Assembly (NCBI GenBank): GCA_900074885.1
Contig: FJUW01000010.1
Location: 682,001 to 746,000, forward strand
Reading direction: 5' to 3'
Source: Rhynchosporium graminicola
Taxonomy: Eukaryota; Ascomycota; Leotiomycetes; Helotiales; Ploettnerulaceae
Length of the DNA: 64,000 nucleotides
The notes under the pieces are model-generated. The model saw nothing but the letters and a program-made list of their open reading frames with translations, was not told the DNA's origin and ran no database searches. A program made the position numbers and the translations under genes. Of this stretch, positions 11,943 through 24,415 are shown one piece after another (position 1 is the stretch's first letter; every line of letters begins with the position of its first letter).

Positions 11943-12374
11943 TTTTGAAAGTTCTTTGAAAAGAACCCACGACCTCCACGGCATGTCCAGTAGGTTAAGG
12001 CATGACTTTACTTATCATATAAATAGACACTCGTTTAAAGGTAGCACAGAAATCAGAACTCTATCATCTTGACTCGACGTGATTTACAGTAGGTCTTCAT
12101 CCAAGCTTGTCTACTTCGTAACGTGTGATGGAGTCAAGAATTCCATATAAAATTTGAAGTTTTGCATTACATTCGAGTCTTCAGGTTCCATCGTACATCA
12201 TGTTCTGAGACCCTTTCGTGTCTCTGACTTTGCATTTAGTTGATGACTCGTAAAACATTCATTACATGAATAAATATGTAGTCGAGTTGCGCACACAGTG
12301 GAGACGAGACCTAGCGTAGCCTTGGTTCTTCCTATTGAGCTCCTCATCCAATTGATTCGCATGTCATTTCAGAT

Positions 12375-12927
12375 TCACGTGGAAGAGAAGTTTAGACCTG
12401 CTAAGATACTGTTCCAGTCTATCGCATCGGAGTCGAAACTCGAATCGAAGCCCTCAAGACTACTCAAAGCATGAGGAAAGCCCTGTTTTGCCCATATTGC
12501 CTTCTTTCGATCGGACGAAGCGGGTTTCATGAGGGGAAATGGCTCATAGACCGTACGTGTCATGGCTGCTCTCTGGCCTAGATTCTTCAGGAATAGGAGG
12601 TGGCTTATGCTTTCGAAAGACCTGTCCATAGAATTCAAGACCTTGTCCGCTTTATTGGACTGCTCTCTGACCCTTTGAAGATCCTGATTGCGACGGAGAC
12701 TTCCATGGTTTGCGACGCAACTGGCCAGCTACTTTTGACCCGAAACGAAGGCGTATCAACACAAACGTCGGGCCTGTTTGTCCGAGCTGCAGCTCATTTT
12801 GCATGATGAGTCGTGCAGCTTCGAGGCAACTCAAGTATGGGTGCTCGTAAACAGCTTTGGAAGAGCTACGCATGGAGCAACGTAAGTGAAGCTTACATCG
12901 TTGAATTCGGATGACAGCGATCAACAT
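12375..12927 (-). pseudogene. relic of a fungal transcription-factor domain (Zn2Cys6 type)
   Basis: On the minus strand, 12927-12770 encodes a helical stretch (RIQRCKLHLRCSMRSSS, then AVYEHPYLSCLEAARLIM) that resembles the fungal_trans domain of Zn2Cys6 regulators. After a frame change near 12740, a second open frame running to the TGA at 12375-12377 continues with NHGSLRRNQDLQRVREQS and a C-terminal IDWNSILAGL, typical of the C-terminal tail of such regulators. The zinc cluster and the first part are absent. The position, convergent with the transporter relic, suggests a former transporter/regulator pair. The family call rests on recalled pattern only. It could be another helical protein. 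Confidence 0.4.
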
Positions 12928-13370
12928 GTATCGATCAGTAGACAGACCGGAAGGTCAACTTGACTCCGTGTCTACAAGTCTGGTCGAGATTATCTGTCAA
13001 CGCGGAAAAATGTTGGGATGTCGCTGACCAAGGGTTTTGAGTGTACGGGTCAAGGTTTTGGGCGGACGAGCGTTTCTTGATGTCTTTTGGACTGTAGAAT
13101 CTGTCACTGGTAGTAATATGTGCTAAGAGGGACCGAAACGCGTCTATGAATAATATAAGACGAGAAAGTATAATATGCAATTGACATGAAAAACATGAAT
13201 CATAATTAAAACTATATATAGACATTAACGAAGCACGATTGCTTCACAATCCAAACGTAAGGGGTATCTAAAGCGGCAGCATCTCCTGTACGACTCCACG
13301 CTGAAATGCAAAACTCGAATCCAGATTCCATCAAAAAATAACTCGCAGGCTATACAGGAAACAATATGTC
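12928..13370. other. intergenic, no gene seen
   Basis: Spacer downstream of the membrane-protein gene; AT-rich, with no recognisable feature. Confidence 0.5.
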
Positions 13371-15389
13371 TCAATGAAACTTCAGGCGCACAATAGAAAA
13401 CAACATGTTCTGAAGCACATGCACCATCACAACGACACCTGTGGGTAGAAGTTCAGGCCATGTAGCCAAATCTTGCTTAGCTTCACCCGTTACGTCGACG
13501 CTCCAACCATACCAGAGAAGGCGACGCACAATCCAGGCCGCTATAATTTCGCACGCCCAAGTTACAATGGAGGCATAAAAAGTCAGTCCAAAGTCGTAAG
13601 CTTCACCACCGTCAATAGGACTAAGGTCGGTGTCTCCTAAAGAATGTCGATCAAAAGCGAAGTATGGGTATACATCTTTGTTGCCTCCATAATGCAGGAC
13701 TAGAATGGACCCGAGGAAAGCAAGCATCGATACATTTTCGGCTGCAGAGCGCAGGAAAGTATTTCGGGTGCAGTATTTCTGATATTCAGGCAGAGTCTGA
13801 CCATTTATAGAGAGGATCGAGAGGATGTAGTGGAAGGGCTTCGAAATAGTGAGGGGTGCAAGAATGATGAGGAGACTGGATGAGAGAACTTGGAGCAGTA
13901 TGAATTGTTGAGGAGAACGTAGGCGAGCGTACAAGGCCCGAACGTACGTCTGATAGGTGAGCAGGAAATAGCTTTGCCCGCTTTAGCACAGGATTTCGAG
14001 GGCACGATAAGAGACTTACAGCTTGAAGATCCAGCCCAAAGGATAACTTCCTACCCTTTCACCATCATTTCCTCCCAATATCCAACCAGTCAAAGCATCC
14101 AGGACGTGGACGGTAACAACCCAGGTATATACATACACAATCGTTTGAAAGGTGTCATGAGGCAAAGTCCTCAGATAAATTTCAGCATATGCCTCTCCTA
14201 GGACATATGCCATCATCGCAATATACAGAGCAGCACAGAACCAGATAAATCTCATGAAGCTAGCCGGGAGCCATCGTTTCCTCAACGCAAGATTTCTGTC
14301 CCGAACACGGTTGTTGTCCGATGCAAGTGCTACCTCAAGTGGTGCATTTGGGTCAAAGATGGATTGTTGGGCTTGAGGTCTTCGGAGACGTTCCCTCCCA
14401 GAGAAAGTGTCATTGTCTCCAGTCCACCAAGACGAAGTGAAGATCCGCTGTGTATCCGATAAAGAATTTCGAAGACCCAGATGCCGTTCGTGATTGAGTA
14501 GAATGCCACACGCTAGAATTAGGGGCATGCCCATTGTAAAGAATGTCCAGCATATCCAAGCGGTATTGTGTACTGTGAATTGGCGAAGTTGTGGAAAGTA
14601 GTAGATTGGTATCGGAACAGCTACAGATATCACTGCTATGACCGAGACCGTAAATGGAAATCCTAGACTCTCAGGCCACCTATTCTTGGTAAGAATTGTA
14701 AATTTCTCCAAGTAAGTGGACTCACCAGTTCAGACTGTATATGTTAAAGACCTTTGTGATCCACATCAGTGCCGTGAGGTTATAACATCCGTAGTACACC
14801 AAGAGGAAGAACCAGAAGTTAATTTCAACACGAGCTTCTCCGTGACCTGGTATCTTATGTCCTAATGCAGCGAAAACGTCGGCCTCATCATCGTACGGCA
14901 GTTCGTATTGTGGGAAGGGTAATGCCACCCAAGCAACAGCCTGCGTATCGTTAGCTGTGCGATCGAATGTCTGATTAGACTTCCCCAGAATGCTGTGTAT
15001 GTAGATGAACATACCAGAGCAGCTGGCAACACAGCAAGAACAGCCCACCTCGTCCACCATTTATCCACCACCTTCGCTACCACAGCTTGCTTCGGTTCCA
15101 ACCAGAGATCTCTCTGCACCCTACCCCAACGTTTCAAAGCTCCCATATCCTCTCCATCCACCAAATCGCCTTCATCGCTATCGTCACCATTTGAACCCCC
15201 AAAAACCAAGCTATACCGGCTTCTCAAGCCTCGGCTACCAGTCAAACTCCCTAAGAAGCCTCCGCTATTGCTCCTCCTGGCCCGTCGCTGCGCATCGGGA
15301 ACGGCTCTGAATCGCCCTAGTAATGGCGAGCTTTCAATTGCGGGGCCACGAGATTCAGTGCCTTGTTGGAAAGGGAAAAAGGACGGCAT
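13371..15389 (-). CDS. multi-spanning membrane protein of unknown function
   Basis: Four exons on the minus strand: 15389-15015, 14940-14726, 14679-14020 and 13971-13371, giving 616 residues. Introns are 74, 46 and 48 bp (GTATGT, GTGAGT and GTAAGT donors); phases match at all junctions. Exon 4 could instead begin 9 bases earlier at another AG in the same phase. Residues 1-110 are soluble, basic and Ser/Gly-rich with an acidic DDSDEGDLVDGED patch. About ten hydrophobic segments follow, separated by one long cytosolic-looking loop at roughly residues 250-330. Examples are WAVLAVLPAALAVAWVALP, INFWFFLLVYYGCYNLTAL and FIWFCAALYIAMMAYVL. No transporter, kinase or enzyme motif is evident. It looks like a conserved ascomycete membrane protein of the secretory or vacuolar system, but I do not recognise the family. 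Confidence 0.8.
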
Positions 15390-18300
15390 TCCAATCCTTG
15401 GTCTTGGCCGTCGCTATATAAACAGATAAAACGTACGCATCTTGCTGATATGGGTGTAGAGCAGATACAGATAGACGTGAGCTTATCTGGATACTGATAC
15501 TCGGTATTACTTCGGTCGAATGTCATGCAGGGAAACGGGCTGAATCGCTTCGGCCCATTTCCTGCGGCTTCCGCGACTTCTGCAGTCGATTCACAGGTCG
15601 TTCCAAATGCTTTCTCAATTTCTGCTCTGTTCATAATTCGAGTTTGTCTCCTTCGTCGCAATTCATACGGCTTCTTACCTAGATAATAAGCGTTATCTCA
15701 CACTCAACACCTCAATCTCGACTATCGATCATCCATCCGTTTGGGGTCCAAGATTCTTCCTTCAAAAGAATGCATGAAGGCATAATCGTGTAAGAATACT
15801 GCGATGTAGCTAAGTATATAGCGCTGCTTCGTTTTGTTCTAAAGAATCTTCCGCAGTGCAAGAGCAGTTCTGTTCAGAGATTCTATAGAGCTAAGCAGTA
15901 TCTTCTCTCTTCCTAGTGTACGCCATTGCCGCTTGACATATCTCCGTAGGTATAAGTAGCTCGGAGCTTTGAAGATTGGACACATTTGGCAGGATTGCCT
16001 TTCGCTTCGGTACAGTAGGTTTCTATTCATCTATTGTGGCGAAGCAGAATCGTCACCTAAGATTATTATTTACTAAATTCATCAAATGATCACGTGATAT
16101 CAAACGATTACCTTGATAATGTCCTGTAATATCCTCGCCACTTTCAATCCTGAAGGTAGGACATGTCGATAAGTAACACTTCTAGAAAGTTACGCAGTTT
16201 TTCTTATGATACTAGTAAAGGAGACAGGTTCTTGCTTCGTTGGGGACAAGTTCGCTCAGCCCTTGGCATACTGCAGAATATAGGCTCAACTTCACGGTAC
16301 TGGCGCAAGTGCAATTGCTCAAGGGCTGCAGTATTTGCCAAATCGGACCTCTCTCCGATCTCCGAGCAGATTTATGGATGGCGTTGGCCGTACTTGGCAT
16401 GATATGTTTTATACTTCAGCAAACCACGGTCTCGACTGAGATCAACCTGCCTTATCGATAGCGGAATCAGCGGTGGATCTACAAGGTGCGATGTCGTGCG
16501 CATTCTTGATCCGTGTACAGTACAACGCGCCAGCTACTTCTCTGAGTTACTGCTCAGATTTGCTATCTAACTTGATTACTATCAAATGCAATTTTTTTTC
16601 CTATCGATTTTACGATTGGCGTAGTAGGAGATTTCTGCGAAGCCTCCGCCGGCTACTTTTGAACACCCTAAATGAAAAGGTGTACCTCCTTCCACAAGGT
16701 AAGCCGAGATATCATGGAGATGCGGTGGGCTAGCTAGCTTTGGATATGCAGATGCGAGGCAAGTCAAGCCGCTTGTCTTACGATCCCCCGGCTTTTGCAG
16801 AAGTGCTAGGGAACCTTCTTCGCTTGCAAAAGCAATCTGGAAGGTAGTACAGCTCTTGTGTCTTATCAGCTCCATGGCCTCTACGCCAGCAGGCAGCGAA
16901 GTGGTCTCTCGATTTCATAGAAAAGTGGCCAACCGAAGCCGCCATTATCTTACTTATCGGATACGCTTGAAGGCTCATGAGGCAATAAGGCACCCACCGT
17001 CAAGCAACCCATGCCGCTTTATCTTACAAGGCAGTTGACTTCAAGAAATTGTACCTATCCAAAAGGGTGAAAAGGCAGGGGGCAAATTTCACCACGCCTA
17101 GGGCAGCCAAACAAACCACCTCTTAGAATGCACCCTAAGAGGGTGTTTTATTCGCTTTATTTCCAAATAAGGCATCGTACATTCAGGAATAATTAGTTTA
17201 TGCGTGTGCAGTCTCGTGCTTTTATACACAGTAAGAGAGCGAGGGCTATTGGCGAGGAGGGGGAGTTGTCTCGCTTAAATAATAAAGTGGCATTGATGCC
17301 TGATACAGGGCTAATATGAAGTTGCGTTCGTGCCTTGTAGCCTTATAGCACTTTAAGCGTATCACTTACGGCTCAATAAGACAATAGAAGTGCTAAATAA
17401 ATTTCGTGACTTCGCTATCCTTCAGGTCAGAGTCTTACATGCTTTGAGCGACAGTATCATGATGTTTAAATGAAGTTCTGCAATGCTTGCGTGATTTGAG
17501 ATCCCTCGCATTGCGAGGAGTCGAGTCTCCCGTAATCGGCCATTGTTTTCTGGCAAAGAAACTCCGTGGGTGGTCTAGATGGTCTACTGTAGAGAAGAGG
17601 GTGTGGTCAAGCATGTGAGGAGACCGATCGGCTTGATGACTCTTAGGAATTGGCGTGCAAGCCACAGCGTGGGATGGAGAAAGATTGAAGCTAAGAGGAA
17701 GTTTATCTGGCAGATTAGCATCCTATTGGTTACAAGTAAGGCCATTGTCACCTTGTTGATTTGACACACTATAACTCGATATACTGTTGTAGGGCCCTGA
17801 GTACGAAATGTGAGATGGATAATCAATCAGTCACTGTTCAAGTTGCATTGTGACTGGCTAATGTGACAGGAATGTCTGGTTAATGAAATTATTTCGTCAA
17901 TTGGTATCTGTAATGTATAGGTGATCTTGAGTTGTAGTTGTGGTTGCTTGTCGAGGATGTTCTCGGCGGATGATCGGTGCAGCAGCCATATGCACGCAAA
18001 TCCAGGAAGTGGGATGATTGTGGGCGAGATATGAGGTGATCCAAAACAAATGTCTTGCCTACAGCATGAATATTTTGCATCACTGCCAGATTCGCAAATA
18101 GTAGCTGATTAAAGGCAAATTATACCTGTAAAACTTTGAATGGTCACAGAATGCTTGAGCCGTCAAGTTTGAGAGACTAATAGAAAAGTATCCTTCTTCC
18201 CGCGCTTCCATAAAACGATTCTATGCTTCACATTGCACAATTACGGTACCCCTCCAAACCAATTTGCAATACTCTTCACACTATCGAATAGCCTATCTTA

Positions 18301-18612
18301 GAATATAAATTATAATTCACTCCTAAATAAGGGATATGGGATATGGTAAGATACTCAAAGATAGATAGACTAGTCTACTTAAGGCAATATTACCGCCAGC
18401 CTTAATTTCTCATTCTCGACACTTCCCTGCTCCGCCGTCCCTGAGCCAATTATAGGCCCATCTGTCTGCCCCTCTCGAAGCTGCCCCTCTATGAGTAACC
18501 TGCGGGCCGCTGTTTCTTTTTTTCGTCAAGGTGGTTATGGTCACACAGGTACAGATCTGACTTGATCTTAACATATTCTCTTCAGTCCTACCTTCCCTCT
18601 TCTCTCCTCACG
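15390..18612. other. 3.2-kb region without recognisable genes
   Basis: No family-like coding sequence on either strand. It holds TGATCACGTGATATCA (16087-16102; CACGTG core) and a strong hairpin at 17115-17149. Pieces of old mobile DNA are possible but could not be identified. The last 200 bases are the likely promoter of the APRT gene, with a pyrimidine-rich leader. Confidence 0.45.
17115..17149. repeat. hairpin-forming inverted repeat
   Basis: CACCTCTTAG and CTAAGAGGGTG pair around a short loop, with one bulged base, and flanking A and T runs extend the stem. This could be a terminal fragment of a MITE or a transcript 3' end signal. No target-site duplication was identified. Confidence 0.5.
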
Positions 18613-19523
18613 ATGACCACCAACAACACTATCCAGGACAATGCCACGAGACTCGAGTCCGTCACCGGAACCAGTCATGCCTCCCGTTCCACCGAACGTA
18701 AGCTTTTAATTCCCTTTTTCAGATCGTGCTCGAGGCATCCTATGTGTACAGATACAGCCAAAGATAAGACAAGCGGACAAGATACAAACTTTGCTTCTGG
18801 TCTTTGATTAGTAGCCGAGGTAGTATCATGTCCGAAGGTCATATGCTAGTCCTGAGTTGTCTTAATAACAATAATACTAATAAACATTTGTCTACAGTCG
18901 CCAGTACAAAGCAGAAGCTACAAGCCGCTCTTCGACAATTCCCTGACTTCCCTATCAAAGGAATAGACTTCGTAGACATCCTACCCATCTTCGCCGACTT
19001 CGAAACACACACTCGTCTCATCCGAGTCCTCGAGCTCGAGGTTCTACAATTCTCTAATGGTATTAAGCCAGATGTTATAGTCGGACTTGACGCGCGTGGA
19101 TTCCTCTTCGGTCCAAGTCTTGCTCTTCGACTCGGAGCTGGCTTCGCTCCTGTTCGCAAGCGTGGAAAGCTACCTGGTCCAACCTCCGAGGCTGCGTTCG
19201 AGAAGGAGTACGGGCAGGATGTTTTCCAGATCCAAGCCGATGCTATCAAGAAGGGACAGAAGGTTTTGGTGGTCGACGACATCATTGCTACAGGTACGTA
19301 CAATATCCTGGGAGATGAAATATTCATAACCCAGGGCGACAAAGTCTAGAAAGGTGATAACGAATATAATATAGGTGGTTCTGCCAAAGCAGCTGGCCAA
19401 CTCGTTCAACAACTCGGAGGCGATCTGATCGGATTTCTCTTTATCCTTGAAGTCGATTTCCTCAAGGGCCGCGACCAGCTTCCTGCACCGGTTGTCACTC
19501 TTCTCTCGAGTGAGAACCTCTAA
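18613..19523 (+). CDS. apt1: adenine phosphoribosyltransferase
   Basis: Exons 18613-18697, 18898-19293 and 19375-19523 give 209 residues; introns are 200 and 81 bp, with GTAAGC and GTACGT donors. APRT converts adenine plus PRPP to AMP in the cytosolic purine-salvage pathway. Family marks are FPIKGIDFVDILPIF near residue 45, GLDARGFLFGP, RKRGKLPGPT, an EYG-x-D substrate loop and the PRPP-binding VLVVDDIIATGGSA, which is split by intron 2 and restored by splicing. Residues 1-28 (MTTNNTIQDN...) form a short extension compared with yeast Apt1. An alternative start 17 codons upstream has no ATG, so 18613 is preferred. The first intron is unusually long for this window, which leaves room for a different or extra small 5' exon. 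Confidence 0.9.
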
Positions 19524-20998
19524 CGATCTTCAATATGTTCACTATATGATGATTTGCTGTTTTTGGCGTTAGGGTGAAACCAGGGTCTTTAACCTTGAAA
19601 GTATTGAATTTCAGAAACCGGGCATTCAATGTACAGCGAGCGAGCGTGGGTATGCTAATGGAGATTGATAAGCAAGCTCGGAAGGGTTCGAAATGAAAGG
19701 CATTGATACACGCGGAAACGCACTTTCGCGTCGTGCCTCTTTAGGCCAATTACCGACTTCATAAATGACATGACAAATGTGTTCTTGCCGCAAGCTTTAT
19801 GATCCCTTCTTCTCTTTCGCTCTCGTATTTTGGTAAAGGGTGTGGACGGCCCAAGGAACCTTCACACAAATCAGACCCAGCAGGCCTTATACTTGGTTGA
19901 GGACCGAAAAAGGGGTACCTATCGCTTCGAACGTTGGCGTTGCATCTTTACGACTTTCCTGAGCTGGCCTGCTCAGGTTCATCGCTTTGGGACTCGCAAA
20001 GCAAGGCAAGAGGTTCAGGTCACGTGAGTATACATAAAACCCATGGGCCGACGCCTGATGAGTCTATTTCCGCACGAACTTATTGAGGAGGAACATGCAG
20101 TACGTGGCCTCTATAGGGGATCTATTGGATCTTTCAAGCTTGAATCCAGAAACAAATTCCCCAGACTCTATGTCGCGTCTTCATGATCAGCTGGCCTAGT
20201 CGTCCGTCTCTTGAACTTGCTCTTCGAGAAAATCACATCCAAAATATGATGTACAACTCTCACAGAACTAGTAACTCTTTCTGTAGGCCTTGCTAGACAC
20301 CAGGGGAAGGTGATTGGGGTTCTTAAAGAGTGGGTAGAATGATAGTTTATCTAGCGAGTGCATTAGGAATAACAGTGCTTTTCCCTCAGAACTGGCCCTA
20401 TGATTTTAACTGGAAACCGCTAACTTTGCGCTACGATCTTCAGATTGGTGCTACCGAGTAATTGTCTGCTGCACTGTTTACCTCGCTTACCCGAAGCCAG
20501 CCCAATTCGGCTCGGACGAAGCGGAATGGGAATTTGTAGTATAGATCAATTCAGATTCTCAGTCATCAAAAAGATAGGTGACTGTATGCGACTACTCCAT
20601 CTAAGGTCTCGCGATACTTTTGTGATTTTATCGTTGAGTTGCGACCTTGAAATATACATGCCTATGTCTCATCAGCGGAAGATGTATGGGCCTAGCCTCG
20701 AGCGTCAGGCGTTATTCCTGCCTGGCAGCCATTATATAGTCGGTTGTTCGTATCAAATGCTAACCAAGAATAAGACTGAATGAGCCAAGTATCAGTATTA
20801 GGTATTAGATGAGACCATTCGGCATAATAGATCACCAACAAGTTCCTCAAACTTGAAGTTGTCCAAGGTGGACAGCACTGACAATCTGCGCCAAGTCTAA
20901 GCCTTACCCACGGTCCTCCAAAGGCCGACAGCTGACCTAGCCTGGTGTAGCTGTTTACACAAACCACAACATCGCGATGCCATCCTGATATCAACAGC
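19524..20998. other. intergenic, no gene seen
   Basis: Spacer between the APRT and Vps38-like genes. It contains a TCACGTGA palindrome (20020-20027; bHLH-type site) and otherwise only short unrelated open frames. Confidence 0.5.
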
Positions 20999-22735
20999 AT
21001 GGCGGCCGAAACGTCGCGGCCACTGCTTCTGCCCCGGAATCGAAAGCTACGGCATCTCCAAGGTATATACCTACGAAATCTCACTCTTTCGAGGCCGCGC
21101 GGAAGGACAATTGATGATGCTGGATTGAACCTCTCTTCCCAGAGGCTGGAAGTTCTACAGGAAGAAGAGCAGACGCTACACCACTCTCATTCGTCTGAAG
21201 ACTTGAGACCGCCAAAGCTTAGAAGGAGGAGCTCGAATTGGGTGGGTGCATCGCCCAATTTCCGCCAGAAGAAGCTCGAAGATGTGATCGATAGTCGCAT
21301 GGCGGATACGTTCTTTACGTTACACTGCAAAGGACAGGATGATCCAATATACATTAGTGAGGTGGTGGAGAAGGCTATGAATCCCACGTTCAGATTCTTC
21401 GATCTGGCTTCTTTCGGACCAGCTACGACAAGATTGGACACAGTCACCGTCAAAATTTGGGTTAAGAAGGACGATTTTGTACCTTTAATCGAAGAGGAGG
21501 TCAATCTGCAGTCATTGCAATTCATTGGAGCATTAAAGAACCACCCTTTTCCGCCCAATTGCATACTTTTCCACCTCGCGGATGGAATCTATACAATCGA
21601 CATAGCTTCGAAGCCTCCGATTCCCAAGGCGGTCCAGGCTCTATCCACATCTTCCTTTAGTGCGCTGATGCGCCTTTCCAATCTCGACGAATCCATACAA
21701 GACGCTCTAGCTACACGAGAAGAAATCACTACGCAAATAAACGCAATTCTACAATCACGAACCAAAGACGATGCTCCTCAAGCAGAAGAGGAACTTGCAC
21801 TGGCAAAACGATACGTGGTAGCTGAAAAGAAGCTTTTGAAAAGCTCTATCAGGAGACGAGCGGAGCTTAAAGCCTCAATCAAATCTCGCAGTGAAGCTAT
21901 CAAGTCTGGAAATGAGGTTCAAGCGAAGGTGGTAGAGGATATCAATAACGCCCAGGACAAGCTGTCTAAGTGTCGGACACTTCTTGCCACGGCTACCAGC
22001 GACATCCATGGGCAGAGACGACGGATATGCGAAGAGTTACTAAAAATATTCCCCATTCAGCCAACTACACATGCCCTACTGTTCACGATCTGCGGTCTTC
22101 CTCTCCCGAATTCTTCATTCGAGGACGAGGACGAAGATGTCATATCTGCTGCTCTTGGATATGTAGCACGTCTAGTCGACATGCTACAATATTACCTTGC
22201 CATTCCTCTCCCATATCCGATCTCGCCCTATGGATCACGGTCCATCATACAAGACTTCATCTCCATCCTTTCTGACAACCAACGTACCTTCCCACTCTAC
22301 ACAAAAGGTGCCGTCCGCTTCCGCTTCGACTATGGCGTCTTCCTTCTCAACAAGAATATCGAGTCTCTAGCAGAAAGCCAAGGACTCAAAGTCATGGATA
22401 TCAGACAGACATTACCGAACTTGAAATATCTCTTGTATGTATGTAGTGCTGGAAGTAGTGAGTTGCCTGCGCGAAAAGCAGGTGGAATCCGCGGCTTGTT
22501 GATGGCAAGGGGAATGGAGATATCGAGTCGAAGGGGAAGTGCTGATAGTGGCATCGGAGGAGGACAAGGGGAGGCAATTAGGAAAGCTGTGGAGAATGGG
22601 GGTGTAGAGACCAAAGGTCCTGTCATTAAGAAGGCGGGGAATGGGGCTTATCATCCTTCAAAACCGGTCTCTTTCGCGGTGAATAATAGCCATGGTCTGA
22701 GGACTAGTGGATTGAGAGAGAATGTTAGTAGATGA
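20999..22735 (+). CDS. vps38: Vps38/UVRAG-like subunit of Vps34 PI3-kinase complex II
   Basis: A single exon of 578 residues. Vps38 (yeast) and UVRAG (animals) join Vps34, Vps15 and Vps30/Beclin in complex II, which makes PI3P on endosomes for sorting to the vacuole. The order of parts fits: a basic N-terminal region (RKLRHLQGIYLRNL), a C2-like beta domain at about residues 100-205 (MADTFFTLHCKG, PIYISEVVEKAMNPTFRFFDL, VTVKIWVKK), a long coiled coil at about 225-350 and a C-terminal BARA-like globular domain (LPLPNSSFEDEDEDVISAAL, then PYPISPYGSRSIIQDF), ending in a disordered basic tail. Atg14 is the main alternative, but it normally has N-terminal cysteine repeats, which are absent here. 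The ATG at 20999 is the first in frame. Confidence 0.85.
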   Translation: MAAETSRPLLLPRNRKLRHLQGIYLRNLTLSRPRGRTIDDAGLNLSSQRLEVLQEEEQTLHHSHSSEDLRPPKLRRRSSNWVGASPNFRQKKLEDVIDSRMADTFFTLHCKGQDDPIYISEVVEKAMNPTFRFFDLASFGPATTRLDTVTVKIWVKKDDFVPLIEEEVNLQSLQFIGALKNHPFPPNCILFHLADGIYTIDIASKPPIPKAVQALSTSSFSALMRLSNLDESIQDALATREEITTQINAILQSRTKDDAPQAEEELALAKRYVVAEKKLLKSSIRRRAELKASIKSRSEAIKSGNEVQAKVVEDINNAQDKLSKCRTLLATATSDIHGQRRRICEELLKIFPIQPTTHALLFTICGLPLPNSSFEDEDEDVISAALGYVARLVDMLQYYLAIPLPYPISPYGSRSIIQDFISILSDNQRTFPLYTKGAVRFRFDYGVFLLNKNIESLAESQGLKVMDIRQTLPNLKYLLYVCSAGSSELPARKAGGIRGLLMARGMEISSRRGSADSGIGGGQGEAIRKAVENGGVETKGPVIKKAGNGAYHPSKPVSFAVNNSHGLRTSGLRENVSR

Positions 22736-24357
22736 TATACATAATGTATCAATGATAATGAGCGTCGACTTGGATTGCGAAAGGCTCTTATTGGGTGGGC
22801 CATCTTGTGCTTTCGAGCCTCGGAATCAGAGAGACATAAAAGAAGCTGACACACGAAGATAAGATACCGAAGCGAGCAAAGTCCTCCCAAAGTTCCATCA
22901 CATCCAAAGACAACAGGGAATCAGACTCCTTCCTTTTATGTGCCCCTGCCGTCTAGTGAACCTTATTCCGACGTTCCACTACCTTACTGAACCTATGCAT
23001 TTGCGCAAGCACCACACCTCGCCGCCTTCCCCACACTTCACTCGGCACACATATCACTGGCCTCACACATAACAAATATTTCTCAAAACAAAAGCGAGGT
23101 CCTTCCTCATCATCAGCCCTACCGAGTACACAAAGCTCGGTACACATTCAGTGATATTCCATTGCGACGTGCAACAAAGTTCCGGGATCCTAGACGCTTT
23201 GTGTCATTCTATAGGATTGTGGTCGGACGGTTGGCTCATTCCGGTCCGGTCCTGTGGAGAGAAGCTTTGATGTTTACTGTACTTCAGGTGGGCTGGTGTG
23301 ATGAGAGGACTCAGATCATCTATTCGTACTCGCAGTTGTTGTGAATCATGTTTGTTGGAGGAGGGAATAAGCAATTTTCTCATGTGAATATCAAAAGGAT
23401 CCTCGATTTGAAATCTCACAGCCGTTCTACCAAATTTCTCTACATCCTGCATCCTCGACTTCAAAGACTGATCATGGATGGGTTGGGAGAGGCTGCATGG
23501 CCAGACTTGGATCTCAAGACTGTTTATTGCAAATGAATTCACGATCGATCCATATCTAAGAAAGGCGCAGGACTAGCAAGTCCATACATCATGATAACTG
23601 CTTCCGTTTCCAGTATTCCAACGACTTGACTGTAAAAGCAGATAATCTTCCTCGTTACTCCTCATCATCTTCCTAATAGCTTGGATCCTGAAAGTGTTTC
23701 AGCATAGGCACATATCGTAAGCAAGACCTGCCATGATTCTTTACAAGCGGAAGCCGGGTCTGGGTTTCAGAGGTACTCTTCGAGTCACGGCTGTGCACAG
23801 TCGACAGGATCACGACCTGTTTTTGCCTCCTATTATCATACAAAATGGCAAGCTATGACCTCACATGCACTCTCTTGGAGATCGCACCATAAGTAACCTA
23901 ATTTCTCAATATTCGTTCTACAGAGAGTTCTCGAGGAGTACCTTTCCGTGATTCCGGGAGCGGAAAGCTCAACATCTTTCATTATCGCTTGCAGTGAGCA
24001 GGCGGCAATGAATAAATATCCTAGAAGCTGTTCTATGGTCTCGCACTACTGTAGCTATACTATACCCTTTACTACGAATATAAATCTACTGTGCACCTCA
24101 CAGGGGTAAAAATGTGATACTCCTTACAAAATCACTGAATCTCAACGAGCCAGTCTTCCACTCTCGCCACCCTCGCCACTCTCACTCTCGAGTCAAGACC
24201 GCGAGCTTACCTAGCCAAGAACACATTAGCACCACCACTGCAATTTGAGTTTATCGCTGAGCATCCAATAAGCAATGCTTGGACTGGAAAAGGAAGGTTT
24301 TGTTGCACGTCTCCAATGTGACACAAGTTCTTCTTAGTGCTGGGGGGAGCTCTGTCT

Positions 24358-24415
24358 TGGATGGATGGATGGATGGATGGATGGATGGATGGATGGATGG
24401 ATGGATGGATGGATG
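24358..24415. repeat. (TGGA)n microsatellite
   Basis: About 14 uninterrupted copies of the 4-bp unit, so probably length-polymorphic between strains. Confidence 0.95.

Noticed and set aside
18839..19342. 167-codon antisense frame across the APRT gene
   Set aside because: Mirror of the real gene, interrupted by its introns; no independent support.
23204..23542. 112-codon minus-strand frame downstream of vps38
   Set aside because: No start context, no family resemblance, and it lies in an expected 3' flank.
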